Source: Nitrospirota bacterium
GTDB lineage: Bacteria > Nitrospirota > Thermodesulfovibrionia > Thermodesulfovibrionales > UBA6898
Direction of reading: 5' to 3'
DNA: 52,560 bases
NCBI GenBank assembly: GCA_021825365.1
Contig: JAKAHR010000024.1
Span: 1 to 52,560, forward strand
Shown one piece after another: positions 25,099-34,734 of the stretch. Within the stretch, counting starts at the first letter, position 1; each line of letters begins with the position of its first letter. A model generated the notes under the pieces. That model was not told the DNA's origin. It made no database searches and was given only the letters and a program-made list of their open reading frames with translations. A program made the position numbers and the translations under genes.

Positions 25099-26097
25099 AT
25101 GCCTGAGACACGAGACAAGACGATCGGCGTATTTCTGCTGAACCTCGGTGGGCCGGATTCCCTCGGGGCTGTCAGGCCTTTTCTGTTCAACCTTTTTTCG
25201 GACCGGGAGATCATCAGGCTCGGCCCGTCATTCATGCAGAAGCCTCTCGCCTATCTCATCTCCTCGCTCCGCCACAAGAAGACAGAGGGCTTCTACCGAC
25301 AGATAGGCGGCAGATCCCCTATCCTCGAGATTACCACGGCCCAGGCCAGTGCGCTGGAGGAATCCCTCAACGGGTCTGCACAGGCAGTCTCTCCCGCCCG
25401 CTTCAGGGTCTTTATCGGCATGCGCTACTGGCGCCCCTTCATCGGGGATGTTGTTCCCGCAATCGCACAGGAAGGGATACGACGGGTCATCGCCCTGGGG
25501 CTTTATCCCCAGTATTCCGTTGCCACGACGGGGTCTTCTCTTTCGCGGCTGCAGGCGGCGGCAGCGGGCCTGCCCCTCGAACTCCATAGCGTGTTGTCAT
25601 GGTATGATCATCCGCTTTACCTCGATGCCCTGACGGAGCGGATACGGGAGGGGCTTGGCCGGTTTACGGACAACCACTCGGGAGTCCATCTCCTCTTCAG
25701 CGCGCACAGCCTGCCGAAGAAGTTCATCGACGAGGGAGATCCCTACGCAGACCATATCAAGGCGACCGTCGCGGAAGTTGTCAGGCGGATTGATGTCCCC
25801 TGGTCCCTCTGCTATCAGTCGCGGAGCGGACCGGTGGAGTGGCTTGAGCCCTCGACCGAACGGATGATCGGGGAGCTTGCGGCAAAGGGCGTCAGGAATC
25901 TTCTCGTCGTGCCGGTCAGCTTTGTCTCGGACCATATAGAAACATTGTACGAGATTGATATACTATATAAATCGATGGCCAGGGGACTCGGGATGCGGCT
26001 GGAGCGGGTGGAATCCCTGAACACGTTTCCCCTGTTCATCGCGGCCCTTGGAGACATCGTGAAAAGAGGAATCAAGGAGGCAGGATGGGTAGAATGA
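25099..26097 (+). CDS. hemH: Ferrochelatase
   Basis: A 332-residue ferrochelatase, which inserts Fe2+ into the porphyrin ring at the end of haem synthesis. Features are GVFLLNLGGPDS at the N-terminus, QIGGRSPI, MRYWRPFI, LYPQYS, the metal-binding H203 in FSAHSLPKKFIDEGDPY and E281 in FVSDHIETLYEID. It has no cysteine cluster for an iron-sulphur centre. The ATG immediately follows the stop codon of the ASKHA gene, and the cyclophilin gene overlaps its 3' end by 13 bases. Together with the oxidase-like protein at 473 it shows that the organism makes haem, consistent with cytochrome bd. A coproporphyrin ferrochelatase role is not excluded. Confidence 0.95.
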   Translation: MPETRDKTIGVFLLNLGGPDSLGAVRPFLFNLFSDREIIRLGPSFMQKPLAYLISSLRHKKTEGFYRQIGGRSPILEITTAQASALEESLNGSAQAVSPARFRVFIGMRYWRPFIGDVVPAIAQEGIRRVIALGLYPQYSVATTGSSLSRLQAAAAGLPLELHSVLSWYDHPLYLDALTERIREGLGRFTDNHSGVHLLFSAHSLPKKFIDEGDPYADHIKATVAEVVRRIDVPWSLCYQSRSGPVEWLEPSTERMIGELAAKGVRNLLVVPVSFVSDHIETLYEIDILYKSMARGLGMRLERVESLNTFPLFIAALGDIVKRGIKEAGWVE

Positions 26098-26690
26098 AGG
26101 TTGTGCATGCGGTGCTTGCCGCACTGGCAGTCATCATGTTGTTTGCCGCAGCAGTGCCGGCCGAGGTTCGGCAAAAGACATTTACCAAGGAGGAAAGAAA
26201 GAAGATGGCCGAGACGCGAGCGCTTATTGAGACGAAATTCGGGACGATAGAGCTGAAGTTTTTTCCGGAGGTGGCGCCGAACCACGTGAACAACTTCATC
26301 GAGCTTGCCAAAAAGGGTTTTTTTGACGGCACTACATTTCATCGGGTGATCCCCGGATTCATGATACAGGGCGGTGACCCCAATTCAAAGAGCCCGGACA
26401 AGTCGCGCCACGGCATGGGCGGCCCCGGGTATACGGTCAAGGCCGAGTTCAATAACAAGTCGCACAAGCGCGGGATCCTTTCGATGGCCCGCTCCGCCAA
26501 TCCGGACAGCGCCGGATCACAATTCTTCATCTGTGTTGCAGACGCGACGTTCCTCGACCGGCAGTACACGGTTTTCGGTGAAGTCGTCTCAGGCCTCGAT
26601 GCGGTCGACAAGATCGTCGGCCAGCCGCGCGACTCTGCCGACAATCCGAATGAGCGGGTCGAGATGAAGGTGAAAATAGTCGAAAAGTAG
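26085..26690 (+). CDS. Exported cyclophilin-type peptidyl-prolyl isomerase
   Basis: A 201-residue protein with a signal peptide (about residues 5-26, ending AAAVPAEV) and a cyclophilin domain (about 44-200). The active-site strand reads FFDGTTFHRVIPGFMIQGGDP, followed by SMARSANPDSAGSQFFICVADATFLDRQYTVFGEVVSGLDAVDKI. It should catalyse proline cis/trans isomerisation of exported proteins in the periplasm. The first ATG (26085) has AGGAGG four bases upstream; a second ATG at 26094 would also keep the signal peptide. It overlaps hemH by 13 bases. Confidence 0.93.
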   Translation: MGRMKVVHAVLAALAVIMLFAAAVPAEVRQKTFTKEERKKMAETRALIETKFGTIELKFFPEVAPNHVNNFIELAKKGFFDGTTFHRVIPGFMIQGGDPNSKSPDKSRHGMGGPGYTVKAEFNNKSHKRGILSMARSANPDSAGSQFFICVADATFLDRQYTVFGEVVSGLDAVDKIVGQPRDSADNPNERVEMKVKIVEK

Positions 26691-26724
26691 GGGTTTCGCA
26701 TCCGGAAAAACGCAGACTATTGGA

Positions 26725-26752
26725 TTGCATAATTGGGGCTGAAAGGTATATC
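26725..26752 (+). promoter_or_regulatory. Candidate promoter of the DUF465-ilvD unit
   Basis: TTGCAT (26725-26730), 16 bp and TATATC (26747-26752). The -10 lies in an inverted repeat, GTATAT at 26746-26751 and ATATAC at 26761-26766. A leader of about 160 bases would precede the TTG start at 26922. Confidence 0.35.
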
Positions 26753-26921
26753 CTATAGCTATATACGGCATGAGGATCGATCGCAGAGTGCCCAAACTTC
26801 AGAGTGTTGTCCAGGAAATTGTCCATCCGGTCTGTTCTTTTGTACAAAACCAGGCGAGTCGAAGGTCAGGAACTGCGTAATTCCGCGTTTCTAAATAATT
26901 TTTCCCAATAAGGAGGAAAAG

Positions 26922-27152
26922 TTGAAAGAACAAGAAATTGTCGAGACCCTGAAGAAAGAGAGTGAAGAGTTCCGGAGACTGATTGAGGAGCATCACAGCC
27001 TTGAGGGTGTTCTGGCGGATATCGACAGGAAGGTCTATCTCACCGCAGAAGAAGAGGTCGAACGGAAGAAGATCCAGAAGCAGAAACTCGCAAAAAAAGA
27101 CAAGATGGCCGAGATCATCAGGGATTACAGAAAAGACCACAGCGTAGCATAA
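26922..27152 (+). CDS. DUF465 (YdcH-like) small coiled-coil protein
   Basis: A 76-residue, highly charged helical protein. Its order EFRRLIEEHHSLEGVLADIDRKVYLTAEEEVERKKIQKQKLAKKDKMAEIIRDYR matches the YdcH/DUF465 family: two antiparallel helices joined by the conserved LT-EEE-E---LKK-KL--KD turn. The molecular role of the family is unknown. The start is TTG with a perfect AGGAGG site. It precedes ilvD by about 95 bases that contain strong hairpins. Confidence 0.88.
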   Translation: MKEQEIVETLKKESEEFRRLIEEHHSLEGVLADIDRKVYLTAEEEVERKKIQKQKLAKKDKMAEIIRDYRKDHSVA

Positions 27153-27167
27153 CAAACGACTGAATCA

Positions 27168-27192
27168 GGGCCGCGGGCAGAGCCCGCGGCCC
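27168..27192 (+). terminator. Strong GC hairpin between the DUF465 gene and ilvD
   Basis: GGGCCGCGGGC and GCCCGCGGCCC make a perfect 11-bp stem with an AGA loop. CTAGCC follows, so the classical T run is missing. A second, imperfect hairpin (GGGCG near 27208 with CGCCC near 27222) follows before the ilvD ribosome binding site. It may end the DUF465 transcript, or act as an attenuator or RNA barrier for ilvD. Confidence 0.5.
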
Positions 27193-27248
27193 CTAGCCAA
27201 ATAGGCAGGGCGTCCTGACGGCGCCCTCGCTCCAAGGGGGAATAATAT

Positions 27249-28901
27249 ATGCGCAGCAAGACGATAAAAGAGGGAATCGAGCGTCTGCCTCACCGTGCCC
27301 TGCTGTATGCCACCGGCATTCCCAGGTCCGAGATGGACAAACCCTTTATCGGCGTCGTCACCAGCTTTACGGATCTCATCCCCGGCCATATCGGCATGCG
27401 GGATCTTGAGCGTTTCATCGAAAAGGGCGTGCACACCGGAGGGGGCTACCCCTTCTTCTTCGGCGTCCCCGGCATCTGCGACGGCATTGCGATGGGGCAC
27501 GGCGGTATGCATTACTCCCTCGCCTCGCGGGAACTGATCGCTGATATGATAGAGAGCGTGGCAGAGGCCCATCGTCTCGACGGTCTCGTGCTCCTGACCA
27601 ACTGCGACAAGATAACGCCGGGCATGCTCATGGCAGCGGGCAGGCTGAATATCCCCTCCATCGTGGTGACCGCCGGGCCGATGATGTCCGGCCGCTTTAA
27701 GGGCAGGAGGCTGAACCTCACGAGCGACACCTTCGAGGCCGTGGGCAAGTTCAAGAAGGGCCTCATCAGTTCCGGAGAGCTGGCGGAGCTTGAGATGTGC
27801 GCATGTCCGGGAGCCGGCTCGTGCCAGGGCATGTATACCGCCAATACCATGGCATGCGTAACCGAGGCGCTCGGCATGAGCATCCCCGGATGCGCTACCG
27901 CCCTCGCGGTTTCCTCGAAGAAACGGAGGATCGCCTTTGAGAGCGGCAGTCTTATCGCCCGGCTCGTCAGGAAGAATGTCACGCCCCGCAAGATCATGAA
28001 CCTCAAGGCGTTCGAAAACGCGATCATGGTCGACCTTGCCCTCGGAGGCTCCACCAACACCGTTCTTCATATACCCGCGATCGCCCATGACGCGGGGATC
28101 GATCTGCCCCTGGAGGTCTTTGACCGCCTGGCGGTAAAGACTCCGCATATCACGGACATGCTTCCGGGCGGGAAGAACTACCTCGAGGACCTGGATAATG
28201 CCGGCGGCATCCCTGCCGTTCTCAAGAGGCTCCGCGGGCAGATCCGCGACAATATCACGGTGAGCGGGAAGACGGTCTTCTCCATAGCCGATGCTGCCGA
28301 GGTCTATGATGAAGAGGTGATACGCCCCCTGAACAAACCGCACCATAAGCAGGGAGGCATCGCCATCCTGAAGGGCAACCTCGCTCCCGGCGGGGCGGTG
28401 GTGAAGCAGTCTGCGGTGACCAAAAACATGATGAAGATCGAAGGCACGGCGATCGTCTTTGATGCCGAGGAAGATGCGATGAAGGCGATACTCGGCGGAA
28501 GGGTCAGACCCGGCCATGTGGTGGTGATCCGTTATGAGGGTCCCAAGGGCGGACCGGGCATGCGCGAGATGCTCTCGCCCACCTCGGCGATCGCCGGCAT
28601 GGGGCTGAGCGAATCCGTCGCCCTCATCACCGACGGGCGGTTCTCCGGAGGGACGCGGGGCCCCTGCATCGGCCATGTCTCGCCCGAGGCGATGGAGGGC
28701 GGGCCCCTTGCCATCGTCCGTAACGGAGATATCATAAAGGTGGATATCCCGGGGAGACGGCTGGAGTTGGTGGTCCCGAAGGACGAGATTTCCCGGAGAC
28801 TCCGGGCATGGAAAAAACCTGCCCCGAAGATCACCAAAGGGTACCTGGCGCGGTATGCCCGGTCGGTCAGTTCGGCCGGTGAAGGCGCCGTGATGAAATA
28901 G
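27249..28901 (+). CDS. ilvD: Dihydroxyacid dehydratase
   Basis: A 550-residue enzyme of branched-chain amino acid synthesis that dehydrates 2,3-dihydroxy-3-methylbutanoate or -pentanoate to the 2-oxoacid. Cluster cysteines C119 (TNCDKITPG) and C192 ([16 protein letters not shown]) are present. The N-terminal position that carries a third cysteine in [2Fe-2S] enzymes reads SFTDLIPGH, as in the E. coli type, so an oxygen-sensitive [4Fe-4S] cluster is inferred. Other motifs: [13 protein letters not shown] and [28 protein letters not shown] precedes the ATG. No other ilv gene is adjacent. Confidence 0.96.
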   Translation: MRSKTIKEGIERLPHRALLYATGIPRSEMDKPFIGVVTSFTDLIPGHIGMRDLERFIEKGVHTGGGYPFFFGVPGICDGIAMGHGGMHYSLASRELIADMIESVAEAHRLDGLVLLTNCDKITPGMLMAAGRLNIPSIVVTAGPMMSGRFKGRRLNLTSDTFEAVGKFKKGLISSGELAELEMCACPGAGSCQGMYTANTMACVTEALGMSIPGCATALAVSSKKRRIAFESGSLIARLVRKNVTPRKIMNLKAFENAIMVDLALGGSTNTVLHIPAIAHDAGIDLPLEVFDRLAVKTPHITDMLPGGKNYLEDLDNAGGIPAVLKRLRGQIRDNITVSGKTVFSIADAAEVYDEEVIRPLNKPHHKQGGIAILKGNLAPGGAVVKQSAVTKNMMKIEGTAIVFDAEEDAMKAILGGRVRPGHVVVIRYEGPKGGPGMREMLSPTSAIAGMGLSESVALITDGRFSGGTRGPCIGHVSPEAMEGGPLAIVRNGDIIKVDIPGRRLELVVPKDEISRRLRAWKKPAPKITKGYLARYARSVSSAGEGAVMK

Positions 28902-28926
28902 CGGAACGACGGAAAGGCCCGAAAAC

Positions 28927-28956
28927 TTTACAGAATATAACAGCATGTGCTAATCT
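28927..28956 (+). promoter_or_regulatory. rpsO-pnp promoter
   Basis: TTTACA (28927-28932), an 18-bp spacer and TAATCT (28951-28956). Predicted start near 28963 gives a leader of about 30 bases before the GTG of rpsO. Confidence 0.6.
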
Positions 28957-28991
28957 TAACGACAGCATTTTTGAGGAAGGGTGGTGAAGTT

Positions 28992-29258
28992 GTGACTACA
29001 GAAAGGAACAAGGAAAAAATAATCAGCGATTACCGGGTGCATGATAAGGATACCGGTTCTCCGGAAGTGCAGATAGCGCTTCTGAGCGAGAGGATCGGAT
29101 ATCTTACGGAACATTTCAAAATCCACGCGAAAGACCATCATTCGAGGCGGGGACTGCTTAAACTCGTCGGGCAGCGGAGAAAGTTGCTCGACTATCTGAA
29201 GGCCGTCAATAAAGAGCGGTACGACAAGGTAATCAGCAGACTCGGCATCAGAAAGTAG
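28992..29258 (+). CDS. rpsO: 30S ribosomal protein S15
   Basis: An 88-residue S15, which binds the central domain of 16S rRNA and nucleates 30S platform assembly. The core motif [16 protein letters not shown], the [21 protein letters not shown] stretch and the usual length are all present. GTG at 28992 is chosen because it gives the family length ([10 protein letters not shown]) and has GGGTGG upstream; an in-frame GTG at 28947 would add 15 residues lying in the promoter. pnp follows after five bases, the common rpsO-pnp arrangement. Confidence 0.96.
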   Translation: MTTERNKEKIISDYRVHDKDTGSPEVQIALLSERIGYLTEHFKIHAKDHHSRRGLLKLVGQRRKLLDYLKAVNKERYDKVISRLGIRK

Positions 29259-29263
29259 AGAAC

Positions 29264-31360
29264 ATGGAACAAACGATTTCTCTTGAAGTCCGCGGCAAAG
29301 AACTGACGCTCAAGACCGGGAAGGTAGCCCGGCAGGCGGACGGATCGGTGATCGCCCAGTACGGCGATACCGTTATTCTTGCCACGGCAGTCAGCAGCAA
29401 GACCCCCCGGGAGGGCATAGACTTTTTCCCGTTGACCATCGATTATCAGGAAAAGGCCTATTCAGCCGGCAAGATACCCGGAGGATTTTTCAAGCGCGAG
29501 GGGAGGCCTACCGAAAAGGAGGTCCTGACTTCCCGCCTGATAGACAGGCCGATCAGGCCGCTCTTCCCGAAAGGGTTCAGCTGCGAGACGCAGGGGATCG
29601 CCAATGTGCTCTCCTACGGTGATGAGAATATCGCCGACATCCTCGGCATCATAGCCACCTCCGCGGCGCTGCACATCTCGGATATCCCCTTCAAGGGGCC
29701 GGTGGGCGCGGTGAGGATCGGCAGGGTCTCCGGGTCGTTCATCATCAATCCGGATCTGCGGGAGACCGAGGAATGCGATCTGAACCTTGTTGTCGCCGGC
29801 ACCGAAGACGCGGTGGCGATGGTCGAGGGAAGCGCCCAGGAGATGAGCGAAACCGACCTCCTCGAGGCTATTGACATAGCCCACCGGGAGATCAAGAGGC
29901 TCTGCTCCCTGCAGAATGATTTCAGGGCAAAGGCCGGCAAACCGAAGCGGGTCGTGGCAGAGCCGGTTACCGATGAGGAACTGAAAAAGACGGTGACCGA
30001 GCGGGCCCTGGACAAGATAAAGGGGGCGATCACCATCCCCGACAAGATGCTTCGGCAGGCCACTCTTGACGAGATCAGGGCGGGCATCATCGCCGAACTC
30101 GATACGGAAGAGAAGAAGATCGCGGCGGAGATATCCGCTGTCTTTCATGATATAGAGAAGCAGCTGGTCAGGAACATGATCCTGAATGACAATATCCGGG
30201 CTGACGGGAGAAACCCCCAGCAGATCAGGCAGATAACCTCCGAGGTCGGGATCCTGCCCCGCACACACGGCTCCGCGCTGTTCATCCGGGGAGAGACGCA
30301 GTGTCTCGCGGTCGTGACACTCGGCACCTCGGACGACGAGCAGAGGATCGATGCGCTTGAAGGCGAGACCTCGAAGACGTTCATGCTCCACTACAATTTC
30401 CCGCCCTTCAGCGTGGGAGAGGTGAAACCCCTCCGGTCGCCGGGCAGGAGGGAGATCGGCCACGGCATACTGGCGGAGCGGTCTCTCAAGGCAGTGATCC
30501 CGTCGAAAACGGATTTCCCCTACACGGTCAGGATCGTGTCGGACATCCTCGAATCCAATGGGTCATCTTCCATGGCCACGGTCTGCGGAGGCACCCTCGC
30601 CCTTATGGACGCGGGCGTCCCGATCAAGGCGCCGGTGGCGGGCATCGCGATGGGTCTTATCAAGGAAGGGGACCGGTTTGTCGTCCTGACGGACATCCTC
30701 GGACTCGAAGACCACCTGGGAGACATGGACTTCAAGGTCACCGGGACGGAGAACGGCATCTGCGCCTTCCAGATGGACACGAAGATCGGCGGCATCCCGC
30801 GGGGCGTCATGGAACAGGCCCTGGAACAGGCGCGGCAGGGGAGGCTGTTTATTCTCGGGAAGATGCGGGAAACGCTTTCCGAACACCGGCCGTCCCTTTC
30901 GATGCATGCACCGAGGATCTACACCATGCATATCAAGCAGGACAAGATCCGCGACGTCATCGGCAGCGGCGGCAAGGTCATCCGGGGCATCATCGAACAG
31001 ACCGGCGTCAAGATCGACATCGACGACAGCGGCCTGATCAACATCGCCGCATCCGACGGCACGGCAGCCCAGAAGGCGATCGACATCATCAACAACATTA
31101 CCGCGGAGGCCGAACTCGGCAAGCTCTATCTCGGCAAGGTGAAGCGCATCATGGACTTCGGAGCCTTTGTGGAGATCATCCCGGGGACCGAGGGACTCCT
31201 CCATATCTCGCAGCTTGACGACAAGCGGGTCGCCAAGGTGACGGACGTGGTGAATGAGGGCGACGAGGTGATGGTGAAGGTGATCGAGATAGACAAGATG
31301 GGCAGGATCCGCCTCAGCCGCAAAGAGGCCCTGCACGAGCAGAGCTCCAAGGCCGGCTAA
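29264..31360 (+). CDS. pnp: Polyribonucleotide nucleotidyltransferase (PNPase)
   Basis: A 698-residue phosphorolytic 3'-5' exoribonuclease of the RNA degradosome. The domain order is two RNase PH domains (about 10-140 and 312-540; GKIPGGFFKREGRPTEKE, SPGRREIGHGILAERSL), a helical linker, a KH domain (about 555-615; DKIRDVIGSGGKVIRGI) and an S1 domain (about 620-690; GKVKRIMDFGAFVEIIPGTEGLLHISQL). It follows rpsO by five bases and is probably co-transcribed; hairpins and autoregulation are common in such operons but not shown here. An intrinsic terminator follows. Confidence 0.97.
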   Translation: MEQTISLEVRGKELTLKTGKVARQADGSVIAQYGDTVILATAVSSKTPREGIDFFPLTIDYQEKAYSAGKIPGGFFKREGRPTEKEVLTSRLIDRPIRPLFPKGFSCETQGIANVLSYGDENIADILGIIATSAALHISDIPFKGPVGAVRIGRVSGSFIINPDLRETEECDLNLVVAGTEDAVAMVEGSAQEMSETDLLEAIDIAHREIKRLCSLQNDFRAKAGKPKRVVAEPVTDEELKKTVTERALDKIKGAITIPDKMLRQATLDEIRAGIIAELDTEEKKIAAEISAVFHDIEKQLVRNMILNDNIRADGRNPQQIRQITSEVGILPRTHGSALFIRGETQCLAVVTLGTSDDEQRIDALEGETSKTFMLHYNFPPFSVGEVKPLRSPGRREIGHGILAERSLKAVIPSKTDFPYTVRIVSDILESNGSSSMATVCGGTLALMDAGVPIKAPVAGIAMGLIKEGDRFVVLTDILGLEDHLGDMDFKVTGTENGICAFQMDTKIGGIPRGVMEQALEQARQGRLFILGKMRETLSEHRPSLSMHAPRIYTMHIKQDKIRDVIGSGGKVIRGIIEQTGVKIDIDDSGLINIAASDGTAAQKAIDIINNITAEAELGKLYLGKVKRIMDFGAFVEIIPGTEGLLHISQLDDKRVAKVTDVVNEGDEVMVKVIEIDKMGRIRLSRKEALHEQSSKAG

Positions 31361-31389
31361 ACAGCGGCTGATACAGATTACCATTATTC

Positions 31390-31414
31390 AAGGGGATGAT
31401 TGAATCCCCTTTTT
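31390..31414 (+). terminator. Rho-independent terminator after pnp
   Basis: AAGGGGAT (31390-31397) and ATCCCCTT (31404-31411) form a perfect stem with a GATTGA loop, followed by a T run. It separates rpsO-pnp from the M16 peptidase gene only 20 bases downstream, so partial readthrough is likely. Confidence 0.8.
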
Positions 31415-31433
31415 CATTCCAGGGGACAGGATC

Positions 31434-32681
31434 ATGTTTACAAAGGAATACCTCGAAAACGGCATACCCGTAGTCATGGAGCCTATCGGAAACGTCCGAT
31501 CGGTCTCCGCCGGCGTGTGGGTCAAGGTGGGATCCCGCAATGAACATCCCGAGCAGAACGGCATTTCCCATTTTCTCGAGCACATGTTTTTCAAGGGCAC
31601 GCGCAAGCGGACGACCAAGGACATCGCCGTGGATATTGATACCATCGGCGGCGACCTCAACGCCTTCACCTCCCGGGAGAATACCGCCTTCTATATCAAG
31701 GTGCTCGACGAGTACCTCGACAGGGGGCTGGAGCTGCTCGCCGATATCTTCGTGAACTCGGTATTTCCCGAGGATGAACTCGAGAAAGAGAAGAAGATCA
31801 TCAAGGAAGAGATCAAGATGGTCGAGGACACGCCGGACGACTATATCCATGATCTGTTCAACCAGACCGTGTGGGGCCAGACCGGCCTCGGCCAGACGAT
31901 CCTCGGCAGGCGGGAGACGATCGCCTCCTTCACCCGGGACGACGTCGTGGCGCATATCAAGAAGTATTACGGCACGAGGGACATCGTCATCTCCTGCGCC
32001 GGCAATTTCGACACCGGGAGACTTATCGGCATACTGAACAGGCGGTTTGGCACTCTCCGTCGCGGATCAGAGCCGCAGAAGGGCGGCGCTCCGGACTTCA
32101 GGCAGGACTCGCGAGTCATTACGAAGGATCTGTCGGAGGCCCACATCTGCATCGGGGTCCCCGCCCTGTCCCAGGTGAGCGAGGAACGGTATGCATTTTT
32201 CCTCCTGAACACGATCCTCGGAGCGGGCGTCAGTTCCCGGCTTTTTCAGGAGATCAGGGAAAAAAGGGGACTCGCCTATTCGGTCTATTCCTTTACCTCT
32301 TCGTATGTCGATACCGGGTTGTGGGGCGTCTATGCGGGGGTGAGCAGGAAGAAGATCAGGGAAGCGGCGGAAGTGATTGTGGAGGAGATGCTCGCCCTGC
32401 CGGATACCCTTACCGAGACCGAGTTCGAGCGTTCAAAAAAGCACCTGAAGGGTAATCTTATCCTCGGGCTGGAGTCGACCAGCAGCCGCATGCAGAATAT
32501 CGCCCGTCAGGAGATCTATTTCGGCAGGTACATATCTCCGGATGAGATCATTCAGTCAGTCGACCGGGTCCGCCTCCCGGAGGTGAAGGACCTTGCGCAC
32601 CGCCTCATTCAAAAGGAACTCTTTTCCCTGACAGCCTACGGGCCGATCCAGAAGAACGTCCTCGACGGCCTCACCGGCTGA
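31434..32681 (+). CDS. M16-family zinc metallopeptidase
   Basis: A 415-residue pitrilysin/mitochondrial-processing-peptidase-like protein. The inverted zinc motif HFLEH (H46, E49, H50) and downstream zinc ligand E126 (IIKEEIKMVEDTPDDY) are intact, and the second half has the substrate-clamping GAGVSSRLFQEIREKRGLAYSVYS. There is no signal peptide, so it probably degrades peptides in the cytosol. The order rpsO-pnp-M16 peptidase is common in several phyla. The ribosome binding site is GGGGACAGG. The two M16 halves make a complete single-chain enzyme. Confidence 0.93.
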   Translation: MFTKEYLENGIPVVMEPIGNVRSVSAGVWVKVGSRNEHPEQNGISHFLEHMFFKGTRKRTTKDIAVDIDTIGGDLNAFTSRENTAFYIKVLDEYLDRGLELLADIFVNSVFPEDELEKEKKIIKEEIKMVEDTPDDYIHDLFNQTVWGQTGLGQTILGRRETIASFTRDDVVAHIKKYYGTRDIVISCAGNFDTGRLIGILNRRFGTLRRGSEPQKGGAPDFRQDSRVITKDLSEAHICIGVPALSQVSEERYAFFLLNTILGAGVSSRLFQEIREKRGLAYSVYSFTSSYVDTGLWGVYAGVSRKKIREAAEVIVEEMLALPDTLTETEFERSKKHLKGNLILGLESTSSRMQNIARQEIYFGRYISPDEIIQSVDRVRLPEVKDLAHRLIQKELFSLTAYGPIQKNVLDGLTG

Positions 32682-32725
32682 GGCGCGAAAGTTTACCTGA
32701 CTTCCCCGCGTCCGCGAGGGAACGC

Positions 32726-34726
32726 CTAATCCGAGATGACCTGTTCAATCGTCCGGCAGAGGTCATCCATCTTGTAGGGTTTGGTAACGACCGCCCGGAA
32801 ACCGTATTGCCGGTAGTCGGCCATTACCGGGTCGCTGGAGTAGCCGCTTGAGACGACGGCTCTCGCAGAGGGGTCCATCGCCAGCAGTTGCTCCACCGTC
32901 TGCCTTCCGCCCATGCCGCCGGGGATGGTGAGGTCCATGATGACCGCGTCAAAGGGCTTTCCCGAATCCTTTGCCGTGTGATAGAGGCTCAGAGCTTCGG
33001 AACCGTCCCGCGCGGTCACCACGTCGTATCCCATCTCCCGCAGCATCTCCCCGGAGACATCCCTGATCACCTCTTCATCGTCCATAAGGAGTATCTTCCC
33101 CTTCCCATGCAGCGTCTCGACGCTTACGCCGGAAACGGCAGGAGCCGAGCCTGCCGCAGGAAGATACAGGTGAAAGGAGGTCCCCTTCCCCGGCTCGGAC
33201 TCCACGCGTATAAAGCCCTCATGCCTCTTCACGATCGAAAAGACGGTTGTCAGGCCGAGGCCGCTTCCGGTCTTTCTGGTCGTGAAATACGGGTCGAATA
33301 TCCTGCTGAGAACTTCCCCCGACATGCCCTGACCGGAGTCGCTTACGGTTATCTTTACGTATTTGCCCTTCTTTATTCCCGGCTCTTCGATGCTGCCAGC
33401 CGGAACGTTCTCGCCGCTCACCTCGATTGCTCCGCCCGCGGGCATCGCCTGGACCGCGTTGATGACGAGGTTGTTGATGACCTGGTTCATCTGGCCTTCG
33501 TCGGCATCAACCGGCCACAGGTCGTCAGGCAGCGAAAACGAGCAGGTCACATTTGATCCCCTGAGCGAAAACTCGACCGAGCTGCGGAGCAGGCCCCCGA
33601 CCGCCAGGGCCTTTCTGACGGGCGCGCCTCCCCGCGAAAAGGTGAGGAGCTGCTGGGTAAGGTCTTTTGCCCGGAGGGAGGCCTTTTCAGCCTGGATCAG
33701 CCGCTTGAATGCCTTGTCTTCGGGCTTCAGGAACATCCGCGCCATCTCGATGTTGCCGAGAACGCCTGTCAGGAGATTATTGAAGTCGTGGGCGATGCCG
33801 CCGGCGAGAACGCCGAGGGACTCGAGCTTCTGGACGCGTATCAGTTCCTCCTCAACGCGCTTCTGCTCGGTGACATCATCCAGGGATACAACGGACCCGG
33901 TGATCTTCACCCCGTGGAAAAAAGGCGCGGCTCCCAGAGAAACGGAGAGTGTGCGGCCGTCTTTGCCGATGAGCCGGGCTTCGAGACGGGATGCAGTCCG
34001 GCTGTAGGTCACCACGTTCTCGATGTTCTCCTGCACCGCTGTCCGCGTATCCGGCGTAAAGAGGGTGTAAAAAGACTTTCCGACCAGGTCATACGGGGTC
34101 AGGCCGCTCATCTCGCATATGCGTTCGTTGATGTGGACGATCACCCCGTCCGTATCCACGACGAGGATGGCGTTGGTCGTGCTCTCCATCACCTTCCGGA
34201 GGAACTCATTGGCGCTGTCGAGGGATTCCTCAGCCTTCTTCAGGGCGCGGATAGGAATGATGCGGATAACCAGAAAGGCGCCGGCCCCGAGCAGAAGCAT
34301 AAAGACGGAGATGAGGCCCGTCTGCAGGACCACGGGGAGCAGGGAACGGGATATCTCGAGTCTGGCAACGGATGAGCCGGCATCATACAGCATCGCCGAG
34401 CGGGTGAGCAAGGGGCGGCTGATGGGATCGGAGCTTACCGCAACCACCCTGTTCTGATCATCGAAGATGCGGCGCATCTCCGGCTCCCGTCCTTCAGGCC
34501 GCCGTCCGAGAAAGCCCTCAAGTCTGATCTGCTCATATCTCCAGAATTCAGGGTTTGCGCTGACAAGCGGAGAGATGAGCGATGCAGTGATCTCCGCCTC
34601 CATCTGGAGGCTGCCGGCCGCAAAGTTATAGGTGACCATGAAATACGCTGCCGGCACCACGAATACGACGACACTGACGATGACCGCCGAGAGCCAGGTA
34701 ATGACGCGTGTCGATGACTTCCTCAT
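32726..34726 (-). CDS. Hybrid sensor histidine kinase with PAS and receiver domains
   Basis: A 666-residue membrane kinase. Two membrane segments (about 10-32 and 132-155) bracket a roughly 100-residue periplasmic sensor. A PAS domain (about 172-290) follows, then the dimerisation/phosphoacceptor helix with H313 (GVLAGGIAHDFNNLLTG), an HATPase domain (NQVINNLVINAVQAMP, DSGQGM, GSGLGL) and a C-terminal receiver with D598 (VIMDLTIPGG). The HDFNNLL type is common in NtrB-like kinases. It lies eight bases after the binding-protein gene and is probably co-transcribed, which suggests that the binding protein feeds the sensor. No output regulator is adjacent. Confidence 0.93.
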   Translation of the reverse strand: MRKSSTRVITWLSAVIVSVVVFVVPAAYFMVTYNFAAGSLQMEAEITASLISPLVSANPEFWRYEQIRLEGFLGRRPEGREPEMRRIFDDQNRVVAVSSDPISRPLLTRSAMLYDAGSSVARLEISRSLLPVVLQTGLISVFMLLLGAGAFLVIRIIPIRALKKAEESLDSANEFLRKVMESTTNAILVVDTDGVIVHINERICEMSGLTPYDLVGKSFYTLFTPDTRTAVQENIENVVTYSRTASRLEARLIGKDGRTLSVSLGAAPFFHGVKITGSVVSLDDVTEQKRVEEELIRVQKLESLGVLAGGIAHDFNNLLTGVLGNIEMARMFLKPEDKAFKRLIQAEKASLRAKDLTQQLLTFSRGGAPVRKALAVGGLLRSSVEFSLRGSNVTCSFSLPDDLWPVDADEGQMNQVINNLVINAVQAMPAGGAIEVSGENVPAGSIEEPGIKKGKYVKITVSDSGQGMSGEVLSRIFDPYFTTRKTGSGLGLTTVFSIVKRHEGFIRVESEPGKGTSFHLYLPAAGSAPAVSGVSVETLHGKGKILLMDDEEVIRDVSGEMLREMGYDVVTARDGSEALSLYHTAKDSGKPFDAVIMDLTIPGGMGGRQTVEQLLAMDPSARAVVSSGYSSDPVMADYRQYGFRAVVTKPYKMDDLCRTIEQVISD

Positions 34727-34734
34727 GATGGCGT

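Noticed and set aside
27165..28946. A 593-codon open frame opposite ilvD
   Set aside because: Same cause; rich in His/Arg/Gly/Asp without any domain, and the plus strand encodes a complete dihydroxyacid dehydratase.
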